64,000 nucleotides of DNA from Melittangium boletus DSM 14713 (GTDB lineage Bacteria; Myxococcota; Myxococcia; Myxococcales; Myxococcaceae), in assembly GCF_002305855.1 (NCBI RefSeq), contig NZ_CP022163.1:6696292-6760291 (forward strand), in the 5' to 3' direction. Under the pieces are notes generated by a model that did no database searches, had not been told where the DNA came from, and was given only the letters and a program-made list of their open reading frames with translations. Positions 57,700 through 64,000 of the stretch are shown one piece after another. The position numbers and the translations under genes are program-made. Each line of letters starts with the position of its first letter. Within the stretch, counting starts at the first letter, position 1.

Positions 57700-59371
57700 A
57701 CCCCTTTCAAGGTCGAATAGTGGCTCGCCACCTTTATGGTTTAGACAGGGCGGATGAGGGCGCATCAGTGAAGCTGGGCAGACCATCAGACATAGCCATG
57801 CCATGAAGCGCCCGGCGCTGCGGTGCTACTGGTCTCTTGCCTGCCTTGGTTGGCCTCCGTCTGCTGTTCAGGAGATTTTCTCGCCCTTGAGCACACGTGC
57901 TGTTGCCACATGCTTGCGCGCCACCTCTCCCGGTACATAGCCTTTCTTCACCTTCTTCTTGGCGGCGCGGGGATGTTTGCGCAATGTGGAAGGCTTCACC
58001 TTCTTCGCTAGCTCCAGCAGGAGCTCACTCAACTGCTCCGCGCTCCGTACTTCCTGTCCGCTCCAGTCCTCCGGCTCCACCACCATCATCATTCCTCCGT
58101 AAGCGAACTTCACTTCGGCGGCAATGTAAAAGGTGGACACCTGCATATTGGCAGCCTCCAGGTCATGGCTGGCTTCCACCGCGGTTTTCACCACCGACAA
58201 CACATTGTAGGCCAGTACCGCCACCCCAAAGGCCAGCAGCGCCGCTCGTGGTCTCCCCAAACTCCGCACCTCGCTCTCGAGCACGGCCTCCAACTCTCCA
58301 AACATCCCTTCAATCGTCCAGCGCTTCCTGTACAGCTGCGCTACCTCCACGGCGCTCAGTTTCTCCTCGGGCACGTTCGTGAGCAGCCGAATGGCTGTTT
58401 CCCCGTCTTCTGTTGGCTCCTCCAACTCCACTTCAATCCGTCTCAACTCCAACGGCTCTTCCCCCTCCACTCGCACTGCCTGCTCGTACACACGTCCCGT
58501 TGGCCCTCGGCCTACTTCCCTCCGCTCCCCCAGCGCGGTCGGATTGGGCGACACGCCGTGCTCTCGGATGATGAAGGCCGCTCTCTTTTCATGCACCGCG
58601 CGCAGAATCCGGCTCGTGGAGAAGTTCCTGTCCGCCAGCCACAATTCTCCCTCCCGCACTCGCTCCAACACCGGCCCCATCAACGCCCGCTCTTGTGCAT
58701 GCGCGTCTTCAGCCGGCAGCACATCCACCACCAGGCTCAACTCCGGCGCATACACCACCAACGACTGTCCGGGCAGCGCAGCTCCTCGGAATTCTCTCAA
58801 CGGTTTGAGCCGCTTCTCACTGGCGGGGAGGTGATTGCCATCCAAGACTCGCACCTGGTAACCCGCCGCCCACGGCCCCTGCTTCTTCATGGGCCGCACC
58901 ACGGGCAACAACCTCTCCGCGCTCCCTTGCACCAGGGCTCGCACCACCTGGGGCTCGGTGTGATTGACTTTGTCGTAGAGCGCCGCCAGCGAGACGGTCA
59001 AGTCCGGGTCGGACTGCGCCGCGGCGTGCAGCGACGGTCGCAGTCCCAGCGCCACCACTCCCATCAAATCCACTACCGAGGAGAAGAGCAACTCGCGCGT
59101 GTACTGCTGCTCTCGGTTCGCTTCGAATACCTCATCAATCCATTGCGAACTCAGGGCATGCTCAAGCGTGCGGCGCACCATCACCGTGACGGGACTGCGC
59201 TGCGTGAAACGCTCCATGATTGCCTTCAAGGCCACGTTTGTTCCTCCGCGATGGGGCGCGAGGAATTTGCCTCGACCGTCCGGCTCCCCGGACCCACTTC
59301 CGCCCAGGTGGGCTTTCACCCTCCCACCTGACCGCTAGGGTAGCACCCTCCACATGACCTTGAAAGTGGTG
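57700..59371 (-). mobile_element. IS4-type element, copy C (1672 bp)
   Basis: Same ends as copies A and B. A perfect 12-bp target duplication, GTGGTTACAACC, lies at 57688-57699 and 59372-59383. It sits inside the IS701 element between its left end and its transposase gene, so it arrived later. Confidence 0.94.
57868..59235 (-). CDS. IS4-type transposase (copy C)
   Basis: 455 residues, identical in protein to copy B, with intact Asp-Asp-Glu residues (VLDGNH, LADRNF, YRKRWTIEGMFGELE). GTG start at 59235 preceded by GGAGGA. The identity to copy B points to recent transposition within this genome; opposite orientation to copy B makes a 1672-bp inverted repeat pair, able to invert the 1.3 kb between them. 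Confidence 0.9.
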   Translation of the reverse strand: MALKAIMERFTQRSPVTVMVRRTLEHALSSQWIDEVFEANREQQYTRELLFSSVVDLMGVVALGLRPSLHAAAQSDPDLTVSLAALYDKVNHTEPQVVRALVQGSAERLLPVVRPMKKQGPWAAGYQVRVLDGNHLPASEKRLKPLREFRGAALPGQSLVVYAPELSLVVDVLPAEDAHAQERALMGPVLERVREGELWLADRNFSTSRILRAVHEKRAAFIIREHGVSPNPTALGERREVGRGPTGRVYEQAVRVEGEEPLELRRIEVELEEPTEDGETAIRLLTNVPEEKLSAVEVAQLYRKRWTIEGMFGELEAVLESEVRSLGRPRAALLAFGVAVLAYNVLSVVKTAVEASHDLEAANMQVSTFYIAAEVKFAYGGMMMVVEPEDWSGQEVRSAEQLSELLLELAKKVKPSTLRKHPRAAKKKVKKGYVPGEVARKHVATARVLKGEKIS

Positions 59372-59416
59372 GTGGTTACAACCCATGGGAGAAGTCACCT
59401 TTACCTGGGGGCGGTC

Positions 59417-60816
59417 ATGTCCAGCAGCGCCATCGTCTCGGACAACAACGAAGCGGTGCTCGTCCAGAAATGGGAGCAGGAGTGGCGCCGCGTGCGGGAG
59501 TGGGTGGAGCCCCACTTCGCACGTCCGGAGACACGTGCCTCGGCGGAGGCCCTGTTGCAGGGGTTGCTGGCCCGAGTCGAGCGTAAGAATGCCTGGGGCT
59601 TGAGCGAGGAGGTGGGCAGGGCGACGCCCTACGCCTTTCAACATCTGCTCAACGGGGCGCACTGGGACGAGGACGCGCTGCGGGATGACGTGTTGACGTA
59701 TGCCCGCGAGCGACTGGGCGAGGGGGGCGTCTTGTCCATGGATGAGACAGGCTTCTTGAAGAAGGGGGACAAGTCCGCGGGAGTGGCCCGGCAGTATAGT
59801 GGCACGGCGGGCCGCATTGAGAATTGCCAGATAGGCGTCTTCCTGGCCTACGTCACCGAGAAGGGACACTGCCTGGTGGACCGCGAACTGTACCTGCCCG
59901 AGCACTGGCTGGAGGACCCGGACCGATGTCGTCAGGCGGGAATTCCACGGCGGGTGCGATTCCAGACGAAACCCGAGCTAGCGCGAGCCATGCTCCAGCG
60001 GGCCTTCGACGCGGGACTCCGTCCCGAGTGGACGGTGGGAGATGAGGTGTATGGCCGGGATGGAGAGTTGCGACGGTTTTTGGAGAGCCAGTCGCAACGG
60101 TATGTCCTGGCGGTGGCTTCCAATACCTACGCCTGGCGCGGGGTGGAGCAGGTGACGGCGGGACAAGTCTTGAAAGAGGTGAAGAGGCGAGAATGGACGA
60201 GGCTGTCGGCGGGGGCGGGAGCCAAGGGACCGCGTGGGTATGATTGGGCGCGAGTCCGAGTCAATTCGCATGAGGGGACCCAGGCGCGGTGGTTTCTCTT
60301 CCGTCGAAGCGTGTCGGATGAGAGCGAGGTGAGCTTTTATCTGGTGCATGCACCGGCCACGACGTCACTGGCCGCCATGGTGGAAGCGGCCGGCAAGCGC
60401 TGGCCGGTGGAGGAATGTTTCGAGTCGGCCAAGGGAGAGGTGGGACTGGACGACTATGAGGTGAGGAAATGGCGAGGGTGGTACCGCCACATGACGTTGT
60501 GCCTGGTCGCACATGCATTCCTGGCGGCCGCGCGAGTCATGGCCAACGAATCCGAGGAGGAGCAACCCGTCCCAAAACGCCTGGGCCCGCCGCATCGAAG
60601 CAGTCGCATGGGAGCGTTTCGACGGCGGCGAGGCCTGTCCTCATCCGCTTCAGTGTTCAGGAAGTGAGACGTCTGATGTGGAAACTCGCGCGTTGGGTGG
60701 TGCGGCCCGCGCTGGACTTCATCCTGCGCTGGAGCCGCTGGCGGCGCCACCATCAAGCCGTCGCCAAACTCTGCCACTACCGCCGCAGAGCGCCCAATAT
60801 CCACGTCCAACTGTAG
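59417..60816 (+). CDS. IS701-family transposase, full length only with a -1 frameshift
   Basis: DDE transposase of the IS701 group: VLSMDETGFLKKGDKSAGVARQY (first Asp), WTVGDEVYGRDGELRRFLE (second Asp) and KRWPVEECFESAKGEVGLD (Glu). Frame 0 stops at 60665-60667 with an unlike, Arg/Ser-rich end (416 residues). At CCCAAAA (60571-60577) a -1 shift joins it to a frame with the usual IS701 C-terminus (FSVQEVRRLMWKL, LRWSRWRRHHQ, CHYRRR) ending at 60816 inside the right inverted repeat, giving 466 residues. Either programmed frameshifting or a one-base mutation could explain this. Confidence 0.85.
60571..60577 (+). promoter_or_regulatory. Candidate -1 ribosomal slippery site
   Basis: C-CCA-AAA in the zero frame is a canonical X-XXY-YYZ heptamer. 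A -1 slip here moves exactly into the frame that encodes the conserved C-terminus of the IS701 transposase. Confidence 0.5.
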
Positions 60817-61760
60817 TACTAGGAGGAAAATGTTTAGTTCATAAGCCTTCGACGTCCGTTGGCTTTTTCCTGTGATCGTTAGAGCGGCATCGTTCTCGTC
60901 AAATTTGATGTTCACGCCAGGAAGTCGGCTTGGGTAGTCAGCATGCCGATTCAATCCGTCGAAGGCAGCGAGGCTGACTCTCGAATTGTTTTCATCAAAT
61001 GAGAACTCCACTTCGTAATCTGATTTTTCAGTTGTTGCTCTAATTCCCTTGCCCTCAGAATACGAGACGCGACACAGCCAAGTACTGAGCCTGTCAGGGA
61101 TTCGCCCTCCCTCCTAAAGAGATTTCATTGCTTCGTTCAATGCATAGAGGTTGTCTGAGAAACTCACGAGGCTCTCATTTCCATTAGTGACATTTCCCGG
61201 TAGGCCCTTCCAGAGGATCGGCGCCTGCCAGGAACGGGGCCTAGCGTAACACATTGTTAAGAGCCGGTTCCGGGAGGAGGCCGATTTGGCTCTTTGCCCG
61301 AGGGGCGACCAGCCAGGAATGAGCCCTACCAGCTGTGCTTTCTTGCTGGGCAGTTAACCACAAGCTCTAGGTTTTGAGGAGAGACGACTTGATGTACCTA
61401 CCTTTAGGGTCTTGTTCGCGTTCTCCTGCATCCAGATCCAGTCCCTTCGTGCGCCTGTTCGCCCAGTAGGCGGGTTACGGGGCGGTTCTTCGCGCGAGCC
61501 TGGGCTTTGCTAGGTGCACGACAGTGCATGGATCCACCATGTGCCGGGCGAGTATCGGCCCGGCACTTTCCCTGTCGCGCCGTAGGTGGCGAGCCGGTTT
61601 TTATGATGGTCCGCCATGTTGCACGTATGTCGCAGGAGCCTGCGGAATGACCTGGAACGAGGCGGGATAGGAGGGGACGCGGCGGGATGACGAGTCCCAA
61701 GCATTCCGGGCGGTTGCGAGGTAAGGGCGCGATTCTGCTGGGAGTTTCGCACCGCCCGGC

Positions 61761-61785
61761 GCGGGTTCGATTCCCGCCGCCTCCA
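61761..61785 (+). ncRNA. tmRNA/tRNA-like 3' end (T-arm and acceptor), probable attachment-site scar
   Basis: A 5-bp T-stem GCGGG/CCCGC (61761-61765, 61773-61777) with the 7-base loop TTCGATT, followed by the 7-base acceptor strand CGCCTCC and discriminator A. This is the 3' end of a tmRNA or tRNA; CGCCTCC would pair with a GGGGGCG/GGAGGCG 5' end, as tmRNAs often have. No 5' half, anticodon arm or tag-peptide frame was found nearby, so it is a fragment. Confidence 0.55.
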
Positions 61786-61849
61786 AATCGAGAAGCTGAA
61801 GCAGTTCGCCGTCCCCCGAGGACGAGGCGCGGATGAGAGAGCCGGAGCC

Positions 61850-62014
61850 GAGGACGCGGGCGGCAATCTCTGGGTGGCGGGAGGGGAAGAAGGCCTGTTC
61901 TGCCGCAGCTCGGGGCGGCCACCTTCGAGCGCTTCACCCTGGAAGTACCTCGTGGCGTTCGGCCGGGACGAGTACGGCCATGACGGCGTCGTGGGCATCT
62001 ACCAGGTGAATAGC
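61850..62014 (+). pseudogene. Internally deleted copy of the beta-propeller gene
   Basis: The first 53 bases (61850-61902) are identical to 33660-33712 of the propeller gene. A few changes later, the sequence jumps at AAGTACCTC to the 3' end of that gene (GTGGCGTTCGG...GGGCATCTA...GTGAATAG). More than 1 kb of the interior is missing and the frame is lost, so it is a dead duplicate. Confidence 0.85.
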
Positions 62015-62209
62015 GAACCGTCGCCGCGAATTCGGAGGACCTGACGTAACCGTTCACCGGGTTGATTCGTCCATACGGGCATGAACAGCCCCGGGGATGG
62101 CGAGCCTGAAGAACGAGGTGAAGGTGCTCACTCGTCATTACACACGAAATCCATTCCGCCCGACATCGCGCGATGGCATTTCCCGACTCCTGCTGGAGAT
62201 TGTGCCGTC

Positions 62210-63505
62210 ATGCTCGAATTGCCTTTGGAGACACTGCACGGGGCACTGGTCGACCCTGTGCTGTTGTCAATGAATCTGTTGAATGACATCGCGACCCACC
62301 ATCCGAATGCCATTTCATTCGCCGCGGGCAGACCCTTCGAGGAGCTGTTCCAGGTAAACCAGTTGCACGAATACCTGGACGCCTTCGTCGCCTACCTGTC
62401 CAACGATCTCGGGCAGAACGCCGCGCAGGTGCGGCGCACCTTGTTCCAGTATGGACGGACCAAGGGCGTCATGCACCACCTGGTCGCGAAGTATCTCGAG
62501 GTCGACGAGGGCATCCGGGTCGATCCGGAGTCCATCGTGGTGACGGTGGGCGCCCAGGAGGCGATGTTCCTGGTGCTCAGGGCCTTGCGGACCGATGAGC
62601 GAGACGCTGTGCTGGCCGTGATGCCGGCTTACTTCGGGCTCACTGGCGCGGCGCGGCTGCTCGACATGCCCGTGGTCCCGGTCGCCAGCGGCCCCACCGG
62701 CATCGATCTCGACGATCTGGGGCGCCAGTTGACCGCCACGCGGAAGCGGGGCCTGCGGACGCGAGCGTTGTACCTGGTTCCGGATTTCTCCAACCCGACC
62801 GGTGTCAGCCTGGATCTGACCACCCGGAGGCGGTTGCTCGACATCGCCGCGGAGCATGAACTGTTGTTGATCGAGGACGATGCCTACGGCCTGTTCCACG
62901 CCGCTCCCGGTGAGAGGACGCCCACGCTCAAGGCGCTCGACACCGAGCGGGTCGTGCTCCACATCGGATCGTTCGCCAAGACGGGACTGCCCGGTGCGCG
63001 TGTGGGTTTCGTCGTCGCCGACCAGCCAGTGACACGGCAGGGCGCCGTGGTGGGGCCGCTCGCCGATCAACTGTCGTTGATCAAGAGCAATGTCACGCTC
63101 AACACCTCACCGGTCGCGCAGGCGATTGTCGGAGGGAAGCTGTTGCGCAACGGGCACAGCATGCTCGCCGCCAACAAACGCGAGATCGAGATCTATCGCC
63201 GCAACCTCCAGCAAGTGCTCTCCGGACTCGCCAGGCGCTTCCCCGCGGGCGGACCGGTCAGTTGGAACACGCCGGGCGGCGGGTTCTTCATCGTGGTGAC
63301 GGTGCCCTTTCCGGTGGATGACAAGTCCTTGGAACGCTCGGCACGCGAACACGGCGTGATCTGGACGCCGATGCACCACTTCTACGCGAACCTGGACCAC
63401 TCCCAACAGCTCCGGCTGTCCTTCAGCCTGCTCACTCCGGAATTGATCGACGAGGGATTGGAGCGGCTGGCCGGGTTCATCGCCGCGGAGTCCAAGCTGC
63501 CATGA
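62210..63505 (+). CDS. PLP-dependent aminotransferase, class I/II
   Basis: 431-residue fold-type I aminotransferase of the aminoadipate/aromatic group (MocR-type aminotransferase domain without the regulator domain). Markers: ISFAAGRPFEELF, FQYGRTKGVMHHLVAKYL, VTVGAQEAMFLVLRAL, PDFSNPTGVSLDL, LIEDDAYGLFH (Asp that contacts the PLP ring nitrogen), HIGSFAKTGLPGARVGF (Schiff-base Lys) and the C-terminal RLSFSLL Arg. The start ATG at 62210 precedes the family's N-terminal helix; the frame extends 43 codons upstream without similarity. It overlaps the next gene by four bases (ATGA) and belongs to a small biosynthetic operon. Confidence 0.9.
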   Translation: MLELPLETLHGALVDPVLLSMNLLNDIATHHPNAISFAAGRPFEELFQVNQLHEYLDAFVAYLSNDLGQNAAQVRRTLFQYGRTKGVMHHLVAKYLEVDEGIRVDPESIVVTVGAQEAMFLVLRALRTDERDAVLAVMPAYFGLTGAARLLDMPVVPVASGPTGIDLDDLGRQLTATRKRGLRTRALYLVPDFSNPTGVSLDLTTRRRLLDIAAEHELLLIEDDAYGLFHAAPGERTPTLKALDTERVVLHIGSFAKTGLPGARVGFVVADQPVTRQGAVVGPLADQLSLIKSNVTLNTSPVAQAIVGGKLLRNGHSMLAANKREIEIYRRNLQQVLSGLARRFPAGGPVSWNTPGGGFFIVVTVPFPVDDKSLERSAREHGVIWTPMHHFYANLDHSQQLRLSFSLLTPELIDEGLERLAGFIAAESKLP

Positions 63506-63795
63506 TCAGACACATCGTGTTGTTCAAGTTCAAGCCGGGAATCACCTGGAGGGATCCCCATGCGCTCGCCGCGGAGCAGTCGTCGCACCAGGTCGGGGAA
63601 CGGGTGCCAGACCTGCTGCACTGGCATGCGGGTCGCAACATCAGCCCGCGGGATATCGCGCATGACTTCGTGGTGATGGGCCTGCTCCGTGACCAGGAGT
63701 CCTTGCAGCGCTATCTGGAGCATCCCTTCCACCAGGAGTCGGCCGCGCGGTGGCGCGAGATCAGCACCTGGGTCATCGCGGACATCGAGGAGTGA
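63502..63795 (+). CDS. Dabb (stress-responsive A/B barrel) family protein
   Basis: 97-residue dimeric alpha-beta barrel protein. It has the family start MIRHIVLFKFKPG, the central HWHAGRNISPRDIAHDFVVMG and the closing YLEHPFHQESAARW. Family members include small cyclases and isomerases in polyketide and aromatic pathways (for example olivetolic acid cyclase-like proteins) as well as stress proteins. Coupled by ATGA to the aminotransferase gene, it probably acts on an intermediate of the same pathway (inference). Confidence 0.88.
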   Translation: MIRHIVLFKFKPGITWRDPHALAAEQSSHQVGERVPDLLHWHAGRNISPRDIAHDFVVMGLLRDQESLQRYLEHPFHQESAARWREISTWVIADIEE

Positions 63796-63801
63796 GTGGC
63801 C

Positions 63802-64000
63802 ATGACGAATCTGGGTTGGGTGAGCCTGTTGGACACGCACACGGCCGACGTGGTGGTAGGGACACTGGGGCCCCCCGGCACCAGCAGCGAACAAGCGGCC
63901 CAGCTGCTCCGCTCCAGGCTGGGGCGGGAGTCCCGCACCGAGCTGTTCCAGACGTATGAGCAGGCGCATGAAGCGCTGCGCTCGGGCGCGTTGACCCACG
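63802..64000 (+). CDS. Prephenate dehydratase/BacA-like enzyme, 5' part
   Basis: 66 codons visible; runs off the window. The N-terminus contains TADVVVGTLGPPGTSSEQAA, which matches the start of prephenate dehydratase-fold proteins and is closest in wording to BacA-type prephenate decarboxylases (TLGPEGTSSEYAA), which make dihydrohydroxyphenylpyruvate-type precursors of antibiotics. A standard PheA would have GPxGTFS instead of GTSSE. GAGGAG at 63787-63792 sits nine bases before the ATG. With the aminotransferase and Dabb genes upstream, this suggests a route from prephenate to a non-proteinogenic amino acid. Confidence 0.65.
   Translation, partial: MTNLGWVSLLDTHTADVVVGTLGPPGTSSEQAAQLLRSRLGRESRTELFQTYEQAHEALRSGALTH

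Larger units (their letters stand above)
57463..60818 (+). mobile_element. IS701-family element carrying IS4-type copy C
   Basis: The termini TACTACAGTTG (57463) and its complement CAACTGTAGTA (ending 60818) are flanked by the 4-bp target duplication CTAG (57459-57462, 60819-60822), the IS701-family hallmark. Inside are one transposase gene (59417-60816) and, upstream of it, a complete IS4-type element (57700-59371). Without that insertion the element would be about 1.67 kb. Confidence 0.9.
57439..61254 (-). pseudogene. Small accessory gene, broken by an amber codon and an IS701 element
   Basis: The minus-strand frame from ATG 61254 reads MCYARPRSWQAPILWK...NLYALNEAMKSL, meets TAG (61114-61116), and continues in the same frame as EGGRIPDRLSTWLCRVSY... 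...TSKAYELNIFLL to 60820, where the IS701 element begins. Beyond the element, at 57458-57439, the frame resumes as GAKRVR and stops. The uninterrupted product would be about 145 residues. A C-to-T change (CAG to TAG) would explain the amber. Family unknown; low GC content. Confidence 0.6.
61255..62209. other. Gene-poor region with a tRNA-like scar and a gene remnant
   Basis: No credible complete gene in about 955 bases. It holds the tmRNA/tRNA-like 3' end (61761-61785) and the deleted beta-propeller copy (61850-62014), described separately. Frames on the minus strand across 61600-61790 that read like GIEPAPGG or RRRESNPRR are the familiar artefacts of tRNA-type sequence. The stretch 61380-61750 may be a decayed integrase end, but I could not identify it. 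Confidence 0.5.

Noticed and set aside
61510..61998. Minus-strand frames reading RRRESNPRR / AAGIEPAPGG
   Set aside because: These are the well-known false proteins produced by translating tRNA/tmRNA T-arm sequence in reverse.

Overview
The window is GC-rich myxobacterial DNA, most like Cystobacter, Archangium or Melittangium in the suborder Cystobacterineae. The evidence is very high third-position GC, many lipoproteins, a MYXO-CTERM-type sorting tail, a DUF2381-family remnant, a hybrid CheA with a C-terminal receiver, and a dense set of decayed insertion sequences. The genus assignment is inference.

Positions 1-37700 are mostly ordinary chromosome. They hold a class A penicillin-binding protein (cut by the window start), a TPR lipoprotein, exonuclease III, a DUF2252 protein, an acyl-CoA-dehydrogenase-like/GMC oxidoreductase pair, a glycerophosphodiesterase lipoprotein, a secreted subtilase, and a DoxX protein coupled to an NtrC-type regulator. 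Next comes a 1.86-thousand-residue subtilase ending in Ig-like repeats, a collagen-like stalk and a MYXO-CTERM anchor, then a Pal/OmpA lipoprotein. Positions 21584-30895 are one tightly overlapping chemosensory operon (CheW, CheW-like, two membrane MCPs, CheA-REC, CheB, CheR-TPR). It is followed by a CpoB/YbgF-like lipoprotein and a UshA-like phosphatase-fold gene. That gene has an in-frame UGA followed by a SECIS-like hairpin, so it is very probably a selenoprotein. Ribosomal protein L31, a beta-propeller protein, an NTF2-like protein and a GH99-like glycosidase follow.

Positions 37700-42100 are a graveyard: truncated YhhN, FAD-oxidoreductase, IS66, alcohol dehydrogenase and group II intron pieces, plus one IS4-type element. 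Positions 42086-46374 are an accessory block. It holds a nuclease-like orphan and a five-gene operon on the minus strand (soluble protein, two membrane proteins, AAA+ ATPase, WYL regulator) preceded by a perfect 8-bp palindrome. I know no described system with this composition; it is the best candidate here for something new.

Positions 46571-60818 are nested insertion sequences. An IS66 carries a 1672-bp IS4-type element in its tnpB, which itself carries an ISAs1-like element; a second IS4-type copy stands alone; a third sits inside an IS701-type element that split a small gene. Between them lie a DUF2381 remnant, a lipoprotein/ankyrin pair that looks like toxin and immunity protein, and a possible uracil-DNA-glycosylase-fold protein. 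Positions 61255-62209 contain a tmRNA/tRNA-like 3' end (a likely attachment-site scar) and an internally deleted copy of the beta-propeller gene. The window ends in the start of a probable biosynthetic cluster: aminotransferase, Dabb protein, and a protein resembling prephenate dehydratase/BacA.
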